Shown here piece by piece: positions 1 to 11,354 of a DNA stretch of 64,000 nucleotides. This DNA is from Oegoconia quadripuncta (lineage: Eukaryota > Arthropoda > Insecta > Lepidoptera > Autostichidae), in NCBI GenBank assembly GCA_949316235.1, contig OX438742.1:14879315-14943314 (forward strand), given 5' to 3'. Positions within the stretch are counted from its first letter, which is position 1, and each line of letters opens with the position of its first letter. The position numbers were made by a program, and so were the translations under genes. Under the pieces are notes generated by a model that saw nothing but the letters and a program-made list of their open reading frames with translations, did no database searches and was not told the origin of the DNA.

Positions 1-1052
1 CGATACGCCCTCTCTCTTGTCGAAAATATGAACCCATCATTCTTGCTGCCTAGTATGCATGGTCTGCACAATTAAACTCGATGTTCAAACGATGGCTCGT
101 TGAAAATTAAGAAAGGTCTCGGACACTTTGTCACATTAATGTATCCAGGCAAACGTGGAAACATAGTCCGCTTGTTTTCTCATTTCGAGCCTTCAACAGC
201 TGCATGTCTTCTAAGGCTGGATGACGACAAGCGCTATTACTACTGTAAGTTATACAGAAGGATTTAACTAATTTTATAAATGCCAAAGTTTGGATGTTTG
301 TTTATTGCTGAATCACATAAATGGATAAACGGGTTTGGGTGAAATTTGGTAAAAAGGTAGAACATACGCTGCATTAAAACATAGGATATTTTTTATCCAT
401 ATAAAGTGAGTAGTTCCCACGGGATAAACATGTCCGGGATAAAGTTATACCATAGGCGAAGCGGCGGGCCAGAAGTTAGTAAATAATATAAACCAAATGA
501 AGACGTAGAAAATAGATGGCGTATAATTTGGGTAGGCATTATTAAAACCAGCCCACCATAACTATAATACGAGTAGGTTGCGGCTTCCGGGAGACACGCC
601 TCCTCCTTCGGCCTCATGGTCACTTAACATCACGTGTGATTGAAGCTAAGCACTAACTCGTCGTGCATAAAAATATTATCAGAGGATTTAAAAATATCGT
701 ACCCAAAAAATTACAGTCAAGGAAAAACACGACTACAAATACTACATGATAATCTAAAACTACGATAGCCTTATTGGTTGTTTACCAAACTATTTGTACA
801 CTGTACTTATCTATCTATACTGTCTATCTGTGTACTGTATCTATCTGAAACCTGTGTCATTTTTGTTTACTATAAGCAAATTACAAGTTATTAAGCATAA
901 AAGGTGTTATATTGATAGACACTTTTGTATTTGTATCTTTGCATGCTTAAGCCGAAATATTAAATTAAAACATATTTTGTTTATATTAATAATTTGTTAA
1001 AATGTAATGTGCATGATAAACAAATATTAAATTTGATTTTAATGAAATGCAG
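1..1052. other. Intronic DNA upstream of the first visible NUCB1 exon
   Basis: No coding exon is seen here. The sequence ends at a normal acceptor (AG at 1051-1052). Nucleobindin needs a signal peptide and a long N-terminal helical region ahead of the first visible exon, so the 5' exons of the gene must lie before the window. Repeats occupy about 271-660; 1-260 and 661-1052 hold nothing I recognise. Confidence 0.6.
271..660 (+). repeat. Dispersed repeat remnants, SINE-like 3' tail
   Basis: Bases 271-355 resemble the start of the dispersed repeat seen at 5690 and 42240 (AAATGCCAAAGTTTGG, then GGTTTGGGTGAAATTTGG). Bases about 590-660 match the 3' tail of the SINE at 11355-11690 (CACTTAACATCACGTGTGAT, then a stretch close to CGTCGTGCATAAAA). 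The middle is too diverged to place. Confidence 0.5.
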
Positions 1053-1152
1053 CTCCACCACCCTGGTTCTAAACCGCAACTAGAAGAAGTGTGGGAGAAG
1101 CAAGATAATATGGACCAACAGTTTGACCCTAAAGTTTTCTTCATGATGCATG
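1053..1152 (+). other. NUCB1: NUCB1 alternative exon A
   Basis: This 100-base exon begins after TGCAG at a codon boundary and ends CAT-G before GTGAGT. It encodes LHHPGSKPQLEEVWEKQ and continues to FDPKVFFMMH, the segment that leads into EF-hand 1; the split last codon (G + AC) gives the first Asp of the calcium loop in exon 4792-5025. Exon B, just downstream, encodes the same segment. Confidence 0.9.
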
Positions 1153-4100
1153 GTGAGTGCTGACAAAAGTGTTATAATAAACTGTCAATTATTTGTAACA
1201 GCTTCACCACCCAGGGACAAGAGAGCAATTGTTAGAAATTTGGAAAAGCGCCGACAACATGGACTTGAATGATTTCAACTTAGAGGTGTTTTTCACGATG
1301 CATGGTAAGATCCAAGGCGTGTACTGTGCTGTTAGCTTATAGAACATGATTATAAGTAAATAATAGTAAATTATTTGACGTAACTTAGATAATTATATGC
1401 ACGCTATTTTGGATTTTACTGTATTGTCGAGTATTATTTTGTTTTTTTTTTCAGCACGGAGTTTTGTTTATGTTGATACATAGTTAGTTTTTCTGTTGCA
1501 TGGAGTTTATTTAGTAGAAAAATATTATATATAGTGCCGTAACTTGCATGGAATTTCTTTTCTCCACTTTGTAGGCCGCGGAATGTTTATTGTTCCATGT
1601 TATAAAAGAATTCTTAGGCCCGTATTAATAAACCATTCTCAAGATTGAGAACAATTATGTGATCGGTCTCAAGTAAACGTGTTGATCAATAAACTAACTT
1701 GAGACCTGAAAAGCACGTGCTTACTCAAGCAGTAGTCACTTGAGAGGTGCGCGTATTAATAAACGAAACTCAAGACTATCATTCATTCGCCGCTGAGGCG
1801 AATACTTGAGAAGTGATCTCAGCTGAGTAGACCTCAAGACTGTTTTATAAATTAGCACGGAGCTTGAGATAGCGTCATCTGCTTAAGACGCATTTCGGTT
1901 GATACAGCCTCAATACTTATATTGAGATTGGTTTATTAATAAGGGCCTTAATGATCTTCGAGCATACAAAATAGAGCCTTATTCGATTTGAAACCGTATT
2001 CCATACCTACACATGAAAAACTGAAGCGATCTTACTAAAACTCGTCTAAATATTCGTTGCGCTTATTGAGCATATCTTTGAAGCCTGGTAAGGAATTGAT
2101 AGAGGAGGTGGTGGATAAAATGATTGAAATGGCTGACGTGGCAGACCAAAGAGTGAATGAATATTGGAATGAGTTGGCAGGGTATGTCAGAAGTATATTA
2201 GGAAAACGAGAGGTATATTAGGACAATCGTAAGGTAAAGTAGTGATAGGGATACATGGTGGTGATCTGAAGAAGTACAAAGTATCCTAAAGGAAAAGAAT
2301 ATAAAATACAAAGAATGGCAGAGAATTGACGAAGCGAATGAAAGTTTGAAAGCCGCGATAAAAACAGAATACGAGGCGTGGAAGAAGAAAGCCCTTGCCA
2401 TTGAGCCATTGCCAATGCCAGAGCGAAAGGCCAGGACAAATTATATGCCAGCTTAGATACTCCAGCATGCCAGAAAAACTTGTACCGGCTCACTACGGAA
2501 AGACAAAGAAAGGCAAGGGATATGTCATATTTTGAAAATGAAGAGAATGTATGGAGTGGTGTGCTTGAGAAAAAACCAGTAAATATAGTCAATAGTGAGA
2601 AAGGTTAGTGTGGAGAAGTGAATGGAGCCGTAATTGGAATGAGGAATGGAAAAGCGGTCGGACTAGATGAAATACCTGTACCAGTGTGGAAGGCGATAAA
2701 GGCTGATGGATGGATTACCTTTATTCCTTAATAAGCTGTTGTAAGAAGAATCCGACGAATGGTGTAACAATTTGCTGGTACCTATCTTTAAAAACAAGGC
2801 TGATGTGCTGGACTGCAACAGCTATCGAGGAATAAAGCTAATGTCTCATAGTATGAAAGCGTGGGAGAAACTGATTGAGCGACGACTGTGAGAAGAGATT
2901 GAAATTCCACAAAACCAGCCCGGTTTTATGCCTAATCGGGGAACAATGGATCCGCCAAATATACGAGAAATACAGAAGTGTACACAAAAACTTGCACATG
3001 GTTTTCTTGGACCTCGAAAAATCATATGACCTGATGATATGGTACTTACCTGAAAATGGTCTGGAGATCCAGAGCAGATTCGAGGAATAGCGACAAAGAC
3101 TGAGAGTTTTGGCTTGAAAGTGAATAGAAGCAGAACGGAATACATGTTTTGCGACTTCGGCGAAATGGCGACAGGTCGTCGGAACACTATATGACTCACG
3201 GATGCACCTCAGGTTAAAGGGCAAAATGTATAAATCTGTAATAAGACCTGTCGTAATGTAAGGATCGAAGTGTTGCGCCATGAAGAAGACGGATGAAAGA
3301 AAATTGCATGCAGCAGAGATGAGAATGTTGAGATGGATGAGTGGAGTGACGAGGATGAATAAAATAAGGAATGAGTATGTAAGAGGGAGTTTAAAAGTGT
3401 ACCCGTAACAGAAAAGTTGAAAGGAAACCGTTCAGCTTGGTATGGACATGTTATGAGGAAGGATAAAAGGCATGTTACTAGGAGAGTGATGAATATGGAT
3501 GTCGATGGTTGTGAAGCAAGAGGAAAACCACGGAAAGGATGGATGTTTTGCCTGAAGGGTGATGTGAAGGAAAAGGGCGTAAATGATGAGATAACGGCTG
3601 ATAGAAGATATTGGAAGAAAAATACATTCTGCGCCGACCCCAAATACAGGGTAAGATGACGATGAAGCAAGCACGGACATAACTGCTTGGCGGTATTGAG
3701 TGTAAATATACAATATTATATTACACATTGTAACCCAAAACCTACTCAATAATATGTAGTAACACGCTACATTTCCACCATCTATCTCCTGATTGCATCA
3801 TCAGATCGTCGACACCAAGTGTAATATATTGGACTCGTACAATAAAACGAATCATATGAGCCCAAACTCGAAGGGTTTACTAGTAGCCACTGAAGAGTTT
3901 CACGATCCATCTCCTGGCTCCATTATCAGGTCAGCTCCAAGATATGACAGCTCCAAGATAGTATTGTCGTCAGAATTACATATACATACAAGTTTCATTT
4001 CGATACGACAATTAGTAGTAAGATTAAATTAACTTTCAAGATTTGATTACTTTGTTATTTGCAAGTGAAGGTAATAAAAGCGTGTTGAAAAGAGCAACTC

Positions 4101-7100
4101 TTGAGTTTCTTTAGATAAATCTTTTAGAATTTGAATTCATAACTCAAATTTCTTTAAAATGCTTTTTTCATGTAACTTTATAAATGCAAGAAAGACAGAT
4201 TCTCACGTCCAAATGTTCAAACGTTTATTAATTTTAAGAGCCCCATAAACATCATTCCGTCGCTTTGCCTGTTAACGACATGAAATTAACAGCATGGTAT
4301 TTAAGGGATGAGGATTGGATCTATTTCTAAATACATCATGTAAAAAATGTAATATTTTAAGATTACTGTGGCAAACTTGAAATCACTAAATAAATAAATA
4401 TCTTTGCACATTCACACAGCGCCATCTAGTTCCACACTAAGCAATTTATTATTATTATTTAGTGTTACTGTTATTATTTAGTGTTTTTTGAAAAAAAAAT
4501 ATTACACTTCATGGAATATCTTATTCTGCTTGCGTACCTATATAAAGTCTCATTGCGATCGGCCTTTACATTTTATAGAAATTTGAAATATAAATTAGTA
4601 TAGGTGACGAGTTTTGGTAAATACCATATCACAAAAGAGCAGCTTGTATGTTAAGATTTTTTCCCCATCACAATATTCAATTAATGAACACAGGTAAATG
4701 AACTCTACACAACCATGGCTACCTGTAATTAAATTACAGAAGATTGCTGTAAGTTGATTTAATTATTTGATTGTATTTTACGTGCCTGCAGACGTGGACG
4801 GTAATGGTGTGTGGGACGCTGACGAGGTGAAGGCTTTATTCATCAAGGAGCTAGACAAATTGTACGGACCGGGTGGCCCTAATAAGGACCTCCACGAAAG
4901 GGCTGAGGAAATGGAGCGCATGCGCGAACATGTGTTCAAAGAGAACGACCACAACCGTGACGGGCTTATTGACTTCGAGGAATTCATGCTGGAGACACAA
5001 CAAGCTGAGTTCAATAAGGACGATGGTACGTTATACAATTTATTATTTTTATGAAAATTGACCAACATCAGGGAGGTTCAGTTAGAGAGCCACGATGAGG
5101 GTGACATATATAAAACCCCCAATAAATAAAACTACATTAAAAAAAAAAAGACATTGTTGGTGAAACGAAATGTGTCAACTATCAAACTGACATTGCACGA
5201 GACGCTGGGATTTTACTTTCACTATCATCTTCTATGGATCCTGTTCCTTTACATTTTTATCGTTTTAATTTATGTTTCAAGAAATTATTACATCCAGTAA
5301 TTTTTTTTGGAACCAACACAAACAGAAATTTTAAGAAAACAAGCGATTACATCATCCAGGTAAATCAAACCAACTGTGTTAAAAGCTAAATAAATAAACT
5401 ACAATAACTGTCCCCTCGTTTAGCTTTAATATAAAAACAAACCGAACTCAAATCGGACCACGCATTACTTAAAGATGGCCGGACAAAGACACAGATTATC
5501 TTCAATTTTTTTTTAAATATTTAATATTAAACTCGGGGATAGGTTCTTACACATGTATGATTGAGATCTTAAGTCGTTTCAAAGATATATATCTTTTATT
5601 GTAGTTTGTTTTTCTATCATCAACAGCCTTACACGGCCCCACTGTTGGGCACAACTCCCACTATGAGAGGATATCCCAACTAATATTATTATATAAATAT
5701 TATAAATGCGAAAGTTTGTGTGTGTGTATGTCGTATGTTACCTCTTCACGCCTATACGGCTGGACGGATTTGGATGAAATTTTGTTTGGTGGACAGATTA
5801 GGACGACCTGTATGGTGTAATGGTTAGCAACTCTGACCACTATACCAAAAGGTTGCGGGTTCGAATCCCGCTAGGGGCATATGTTTGTGTGATGAATACG
5901 GACATATGTACATGAATTATGGATGTTTTCATTTATAATAAGTATTTATTTACAAAAAGAAATGTATTTATGTATTATATCAACCATCTGGTATCCACAA
6001 AACAAGCCTATAGTTGTTTACTGTGGAACTGAATGGCGCTGTGTGTATGTCTAAGGATATTTATTTATTTATTAACATATAGGCAATTTTTTTTTGCTGA
6101 ACCGATTTTGATGAAATCTTCCACGCGGACGAAGTCGCGGGCGGGAAGCTAGTGGGCCATAAACCAACACGCGGGCCCAGAGCGGACTGGTGGATTTTCT
6201 ATCTGGTTGTTATAATAATTTGTTCTCTAGGAGGTTTTCAAAATTTTCAGTTTAGTTCAGTTCGAAGAAACATATTTTTATATAGTCAATTATATGGGTC
6301 TTATTATTTTTAGGTTGGAAATCCATAGATGAGAACCAAATATACACTCAAACTGAATATGATGATTTCCAAAAGAAGAAGCTCGAAGAACTTAAATATC
6401 TGCAGCAACGTGGCTTGGTAAGTACTACCACATAATAATTAATTTACTAATGCAAACTACTACTACAATCTTAGTAGTAAACCGAATTCGATAATTTTTG
6501 CTTTGTAAAATCCTTACAAACATTGTACCTGCCCTCAAACAGTATACCCTGTTCTATGATAAATAGACAACGACTTCTAGAGGCATTACCCAGATCTGGC
6601 TAGAGTAGAACCGAGAAAATTTAACGTCGATGTTTTGAATTGTGTGTGTGGGATTCGTACCCAGAGGCGCTGAGCGCTGAGGTACGATCGCTTTACCACG
6701 GTGATCGTCATTTATTTAGTAGTCAACTTAATTGCCCTAAGTAATTCTGACAAATCAGTCTTACTGAATATAGATACGACGATCATGTCAGATGAAATTA
6801 GATACGTACCTATTTAAAAAATATAATGTTTATTATACGGGTCTCTCTCGAGTATGTGTACACTTTTCCATAATATGCCAATTGGATACCTCAGAAATAT
6901 GAAAATTCCTGTCCTATAAACTTTTCTTTGATTTTTAAAACGAGTTGAAAATTCCAAGGCACATGGTCACGGGAATTAATCGGATGCGGTACAACAGGGA
7001 CGTATTATTTGTTGAAAATAAGTTCACTGATCTGGTTGCGGTGTGATTTTTGTGATTTAATGCTATACAGTAAAATATAAAACTGTCGGTCATAGTATGA

Positions 7101-8065
7101 AATTAATTTAATTGTAGTTCATTGTCTGATGACATGGTAATTATATGATTATTAGCTACAGAATGTCCACTGCTGAATACAGGCTACCCCTATAAATTTC
7201 CGTGCCGAGCTATATAATATAAACTCCATTTCGTACATTCCCCGACTGTTTTATGTATTTTCCCGTATTGCAAAAAATAATTACATACCTGTCTATAGGC
7301 ATTGTATACCGAATTCTACACGTTGTCAACACGCAAATTCTTGATTTACAGCTTGATGCCCACTTCCGGCCCCTACCAGGCTCACAAACCGAACTCCGCA
7401 AAGCCCAACAGCAATACCAAGCTTATCAGCTACAACTACAGCAGCACTATCATGGTCAACAGCCGTATTATCCTCCTGGTCAAATGCCACAAGATCAACC
7501 AATACCTCAGACCTATCAACAAGGTCAGACTTACCAGCAAGTACCGCAAGGGTACCAGGGGCAATACCAAGTTCCACCCCAGGGGCAGTTCCAAGCACAG
7601 CAACCACCTCAAGGTCAGTTCCAAAGTCATCAGCCGCCTCAAGGGCACTACCAAGGACAGCAACCGCCTCAAGGACAATACCAAGCGCCTTCCCAGGGCC
7701 AGTATCAAGGACAGCCGGAAGGTCAAGGACAATTTCAAGCACAGCAGCCACCTCAAGGACAATATCAAGGACAGGCACCACAGCAACCTACTCATAACAT
7801 TAACATGAACCAAGGACAAGCTCCGCAGGTTCAACCCATACAAAATCAAGCCGCTTCTGCTCAACCACAGCAAGTTCAAGGACAACCCCAACAGTTACAA
7901 AATCAAGCGCCATCACAAGGACAAGTGCCGCCACATGGTCAAGCGCCACAAGGTCAAGTGCTACCACAAGGTCAACCACCACAAGGTCAAGCACCACAAG
8001 CCCAAGTTTCTGCTGGGCAGACTCAGTCACAAGTACCACCAGCCAACGTAGGCTCTAACCACTAA
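1053..8065 (+). CDS. NUCB1: Nucleobindin (calcium-binding EF-hand protein), 3' part of gene
   Basis: Exons: 1053-1152 or 1202-1304 (alternatives), 4792-5025, 6314-6417, 7352-8065 with stop TAA. Either choice gives one open frame (383 or 384 residues visible). Numbered from the first alternative, the product has an EF-hand loop at 34-45 (D-V-D-G-N-G-V-W-D-A-D-E), an acidic helical linker, a second EF-hand loop at 86-97 (D-H-N-R-D-G-L-I-D-F-E-E), a charged helix with GWKSIDE near its start, and a long Q/P/G-rich tail. This order is that of nucleobindin-1/2, Golgi and secretory-pathway calcium-binding proteins. The second loop keeps the canonical Gly at position 6. The tail is built from many imperfect copies of a PPQGQ(Y/F)Q(G/A)Q unit, so its length probably varies between individuals. 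The signal peptide and N-terminal exons are outside the window. Confidence 0.93.
1202..1304 (+). other. NUCB1: NUCB1 alternative exon B (tandem homologue of exon A)
   Basis: This 103-base exon begins after AACAG and ends CAT-G before GTAAGA, in the same phases as exon A. It encodes LHHPGTREQLLEIWKSADNM and continues to FNLEVFFTMH, so it is a duplicated, diverged copy of exon A. Only 49 bases (1153-1201) separate the copies. Splicing A to B would shift the frame and reach TGA within B. The two are therefore expected to be mutually exclusive. Confidence 0.88.
1617..1947. mobile_element. Harbinger-like MITE with TTA target duplication
   Basis: The terminal inverted repeats are about 26 bases (1617-1642 and 1922-1947), starting GGCCC(G/T)TATTAATAAACC and matching at about 24 of 26 positions. 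The element is flanked by TTA at 1614-1616 and 1948-1950. A 3-base TTA/TAA duplication with a GGCCC-type end is the usual signature of PIF/Harbinger MITEs. The inside has no coding potential but repeats CTCAAG/CTTGAG motifs many times on both strands. Confidence 0.75.
2085..3665 (+). mobile_element. Decayed non-LTR retrotransposon (RTE-like reverse transcriptase)
   Basis: Frameshifted remains of one reverse-transcriptase ORF can be followed along the + strand. There is an N-terminal helical part around 2400-2560, GKAVGLDEIPVPVWKA near 2655-2695, a fragment near 2960-3030 corresponding to the block that reads VFIDLEKAYD in the better copy at 18940, and the C-terminal WYGHVMRKDKRHVTRRV near 3435-3490, followed by a GCEARGKPRKGW-type tail. 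The same protein is better preserved at 18940-20245, and its N-terminal half at 54180-54910. The clade is a tentative call. There are many stops, so the copy is dead. Confidence 0.8.
5690..6152 (+). repeat. Dispersed repeat split by a SINE insertion
   Basis: The left part (5690-5801) has TATAAATGCGAAAGTTTGTG and CGGCTGGACGGATTTGGATG; the right part (about 6079-6152) has GCTGAACCGATTTTGATGAA and GCGGACGAAGTCGCGGGCGG. An unbroken copy at about 42240-42475 joins the two directly, and a reversed fragment lies at about 56930-57070. The family is non-coding and common here. Confidence 0.8.
5802..6078 (+). mobile_element. tRNA-derived SINE, family A
   Basis: It starts GACGACCTGTATGGTGTAAT, with a polymerase III A-box-like TGGTGTAATGGTTAGC and a B-box GGTTCGAATCCC. 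It is followed by a shared body (GTGTGATGAATACGGACAT) and a tail with GGCGCTGTGTGTATGTCTA and (ATTT)n. Near-identical layouts occur at 23384 and 63326, so this is a repeat family and not a working tRNA gene. Confidence 0.85.
6418..7351. other. Last NUCB1 intron
   Basis: The intron has a normal donor (GTAAGT at 6418) and acceptor (TACAG to 7351). Bases about 6634-6715 look like a reversed tRNA-related SINE fragment (reverse strand: GGTAAAGCGATCGTACCTCA with GGTACGAATCCC). The rest is unrecognised. Confidence 0.5.
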
Positions 8066-8296
8066 ATCTTAGCTAAATAGTCTAAGCAGATTATTTTGGT
8101 TAATTATTTTTTGAAAAAAAAAAGATTATATATTTTATTTATTTCAAATCGGCTAGTTTTTAATATTGTAGCAATGTACACAAATAGTGCCAAATTTTCC
8201 TCTCGTTCTGTTACTAAGTGTACTTTACGGGACCTAGCCTACTCATTTTGAATAGTTTCCTACTTGTTATATGTAACTCGATGGAGATTTGTAAGT

Positions 8297-8302
8297 AATA
8301 AA
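8297..8302 (+). promoter_or_regulatory. NUCB1: Poly(A) signal of NUCB1
   Basis: AATAAA lies 232 bases after the stop codon of the gene, followed by T-rich sequence. This gives a 3' UTR of about 250 bases. Confidence 0.7.
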
Positions 8303-9984
8303 TAATTTTTCGCAGATTTATCTCTGTTTCTTTTTTAATACAGTGTTAAGTTAAGGAGGACCCAGGGGAGCGAAAATGTAGTGTTGGTCGGCAGTGTTAA
8401 TAGCAACTGTTTTCTCGTGGTATGTTCTTCTCAGAGGAAAATTGCATTTTGAACCAAGAGTAGTTTAAAAAATATAAAATGCTGCTTGTAGCTGAAGAGT
8501 AAAGTGAGAATTTTACAATTAATAAATACAAAGAAGTTTTCGAATTTAAGAAATGGAAAATTTCTAAATGATAGGAATTTATTTTAGGGTTTGTTTTTAT
8601 TTTATCAGTATTGCCGATTATTTACTGCTTGCAATACGATAAACTACAAAGGTCAGGTTATGGCCATATTATATAATACTAACACTTATAGTCTCTGTAA
8701 AGCAATCACTACACATCCGGGAAGCAACAGAGGAGGCGTAAGTACATTTATCCTATTTGTGGGACGAAAGCGGAAAACGTCCATTCAATTATTGCTCAAG
8801 GGCGCTTTTTTCAAGTAGGTTATCAATGAAGCTGAGTTTTATCATAGAACTAATTACGTTCTATAAGTCATCGAGATCGAGCGGCACGCGTTATGGGGGT
8901 TCAACATCTTGGTAACTTCAACTTAGTATAAGTGGGGGTGTAACGTCCCTGAATATGTGAATGTAAAAGGAAGCCCAAGTTCGATGCAAGACAGACAATA
9001 AAACAAAAGATTTTAAGTTATAGGGAGTCGAATGGGCCCGAAATGATTCGTGTAATATACACGGCGACGCGGTGGTGCATCGCCCTTTTGTTTTGCGAAC
9101 TTGGCACCTCCCGTGTGTGTAGATTGTAAGTAAATGCTATTAGCAGTGTAGGTTCACACGGCCGCATGACGACCGTAGTGCTTCCATTGTAGGCAGGTCT
9201 CGCTGCACTTACATTTCCAACAGCTTCGCCCGGCCAGTATACACGTAGTGTTACGGTCGTCGTGGTGCCGACTGTACATTTGTACCTACCTAAGATGAAA
9301 CATCAAAATGTTTTTGATTTCATAATATCTAAACTAAAACCAGTTTTAGAATGCTGTTTTCTGTTTCTTTCTGGAATAATAAGATGCGTTAGTACCACTC
9401 TGAAATCTTTATCTTATTTATTATTATCTACGGATCGCGGTAATTGTTCTGTTTTGTGTATGCAATAAAGTGTTATAATAATTAATTGACTGTAGAACCA
9501 TTTAGAATAACGGAAGAAAATGGGCACCTCGTGAGGAAACAAACTACTAGTAGGTAGTACTTGAGCTATTTACTTGGCATTTGCGAGGAAAGTTTTAGGT
9601 ACTTATATGCCCTGCTGTGGTTTTTCTGTAGGTTGATGATGTTATTAACACAGTGGCGTTCGTTAGTCCAAATCCTGTATTCATTGCCGTACGCGAACGA
9701 ACATTTGCCTTGTTAATGGTAAAATTTACTTAAATTTATTCTAGTAGGTAGGTATAAAACTAGGAGTTTACATCACCAGTCTGAGCCTTTGACGTTTTTG
9801 TATGCTAAGCATGACCCATATAGGTACATGATAATGAATTAAGCCTGTTCAATATTTTCTTGTTCAATTCAATGTCAACACCGCATTGCCGTATATGAAA
9901 ACATGACTAGTTTATTATTCAATACGAGGATGTATTGTATCCTCATATGGATCTGTAATATAACATTTCGGCATTTTGTTTTAG

Positions 9985-10170
9985 TCGGGAAAGAATCTGT
10001 ACGGAACGTTTGGAATCGTAACTCCTTTTGGAAGTCACGGGTTCGATTTCCAGCGTGTACCTATTTTAGTACTCCGTTTTGTTGGTAATTTGGCACTTAT
10101 AAGAGCTAGCTCCCATCTTATCTAAGTCTACTGCCAAGAAGATGATAGCGTCGTTGCGTTCCGGCGTTTT
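9985..10170 (+). repeat. SINE family B, diverged copy
   Basis: It contains GTCACGGGTTCGATTTCCAG, then GTACTCCGTTTTGTTGGT and CATCTTATCTAAGTCT, in the same order as the fuller copy at 11355-11690. Confidence 0.6.
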
Positions 10171-10309
10171 AAGATAAGTTATATTTTTTATTGCACCAGT
10201 ACATTACATATATATAACAGAGTACCTAGGTACCTACAAATGAAAGGTGGACTTATCTCTATAAGAGTCAACCAGGCTAGTATCTCAAATGAGTTAAGAG
10301 TTCTGTGCG

Positions 10310-10520
10310 AACGTCCTTCCTCATTAGACCTCCTAGAGGTCAAAGGTGGAAGCGCGTACATCCGGAACTCCGAACTTATTTGGGGGACTGGCTGCCTTTT
10401 CTTTCAGCCGGATTACAACAATGCTATCAACGTTGATGCTTGGCGGCAGAAACGGATAAGATGATGGTAGCTGGTCAGGTGGACATTAAAAATGCCCTAA
10501 CACCAACCGAGCCGAATACT
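10310..10520 (-). repeat. SINE family B, reversed 3' part
   Basis: Read on the minus strand it gives GGCATTTTTAATGTCCACCT, TTGATAGCATTGTTGTAATC and TCGACCTT-type blocks in the order of family B. It lies close to the diverged + copy at 9985. Confidence 0.55.
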
Positions 10521-11354
10521 AAACATGTGTCCCACTGGAAAAATAGAACCTGGGACCTATTTTTCCAGTATTGTTGTATCGCGTTATCTTCTCAGGCTCC
10601 TCCTACAGATAAGTCTGTTTCTAGGAGTTGCATCCGCCATCTGTGATACAACGGGTTATTAGGTTGTAATTCAAGTAAGAAAAAAAGGAACACCGGCCTT
10701 CCCCGATCCATAGGCTCTCCATAATGAGGTCTCTCTGGATCGCTGCATTTTTGACGAAACGGGTAGGTACATGGATTGCTGCGACTGTAACTGGTCTCGG
10801 AGCTCATCACCGGCCAGTGCATACCAGGCTGTTGGTGCATGGCTGAGATGCGGTCTGATATACGCCTTACAGGTGACTATCTTTGCGCGTATACTGGTAG
10901 CTTCGAGGTCAACACTGGTCGCAGAAGCGTTCGTGCTGCGCGCGATCGCACTATCGCATGCTTCACGTGGGCTTTCATGTTCAAGCGTTGATCGATGTTC
11001 GGTTGTATCCTATTTCTTGGTGAGACGACTTGTGAATCTACCTGTAGCCAATGGCGGATTAAGAGTTTCAGAGGCCCTAAGCATATAGGCTGTCTATGCC
11101 CTCTGCTGCTTGGATTTGGAAGTGGCCCGGCGGGGGTGTATTAAGAAACGCCAGCAGATGAGAGGAAGGAAAGAGAACCTGGAGAATAGGGGCCCCATGC
11201 ACGTGCTTGTAGTGTTTATACGTTAATCCACCACTGCAAGTGATATATAAGTAACTTCACAATTATTAAGTTTTTCATTAAAGCGCCATTAATTGACAAT
11301 TAAGTAATATTCGCGCATCAGCTTCTCTTCCTAGATGCCGCCTCCAGATTTAAC

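Larger units (their letters stand above)
1305..4791. other. NUCB1 intron holding a MITE and a LINE relic
   Basis: The intron between the alternative exons and the EF-hand exon contains a Harbinger-type MITE (1617-1947), a decayed reverse-transcriptase LINE copy (about 2085-3665) and a reversed SINE tail (about 4388-4450, CGCCATCTAGTTCCACACTA). I recognise nothing in 3700-4380 or 4450-4790. Confidence 0.6.
5026..6313. other. NUCB1 intron with nested repeats
   Basis: Bases 5026-5610 show nothing recognisable. Bases 5618-5680 carry a fragment (CAGCCTTACACGGCCCCACT) that recurs at 47278-47330. Bases 5690-6152 are a dispersed repeat interrupted by a SINE. Bases 6153-6313 are plain sequence leading to the acceptor at 6312-6313. 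Confidence 0.55.

Noticed and set aside
1153..1201. Normal intron between NUCB1 exons A and B
   Set aside because: At 49 bases it is very short, and joining the two exons shifts the frame to a stop.
5810..5880. tRNA gene-like sequence with A and B boxes (also at 23392 and 63335)
   Set aside because: The same head is followed by a shared non-tRNA body and tail in each copy, and no clean acceptor stem is seen, so these are SINEs.
7326..7891. Long open frames on the minus strand opposite the NUCB1 last exon
   Set aside because: They mirror a repetitive Q/P/G coding exon; the periodic sequence keeps other frames open by chance.
9262..9468. 68-codon open frame with hydrophobic stretch
   Set aside because: Part of it matches a repeat also present near 25300, and no splice or start context supports it.
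10771..11088. 105-codon open frame in a GC-richer patch
   Set aside because: No domain or signal peptide, and flanked by SINE and repeat fragments; most likely old mobile DNA.
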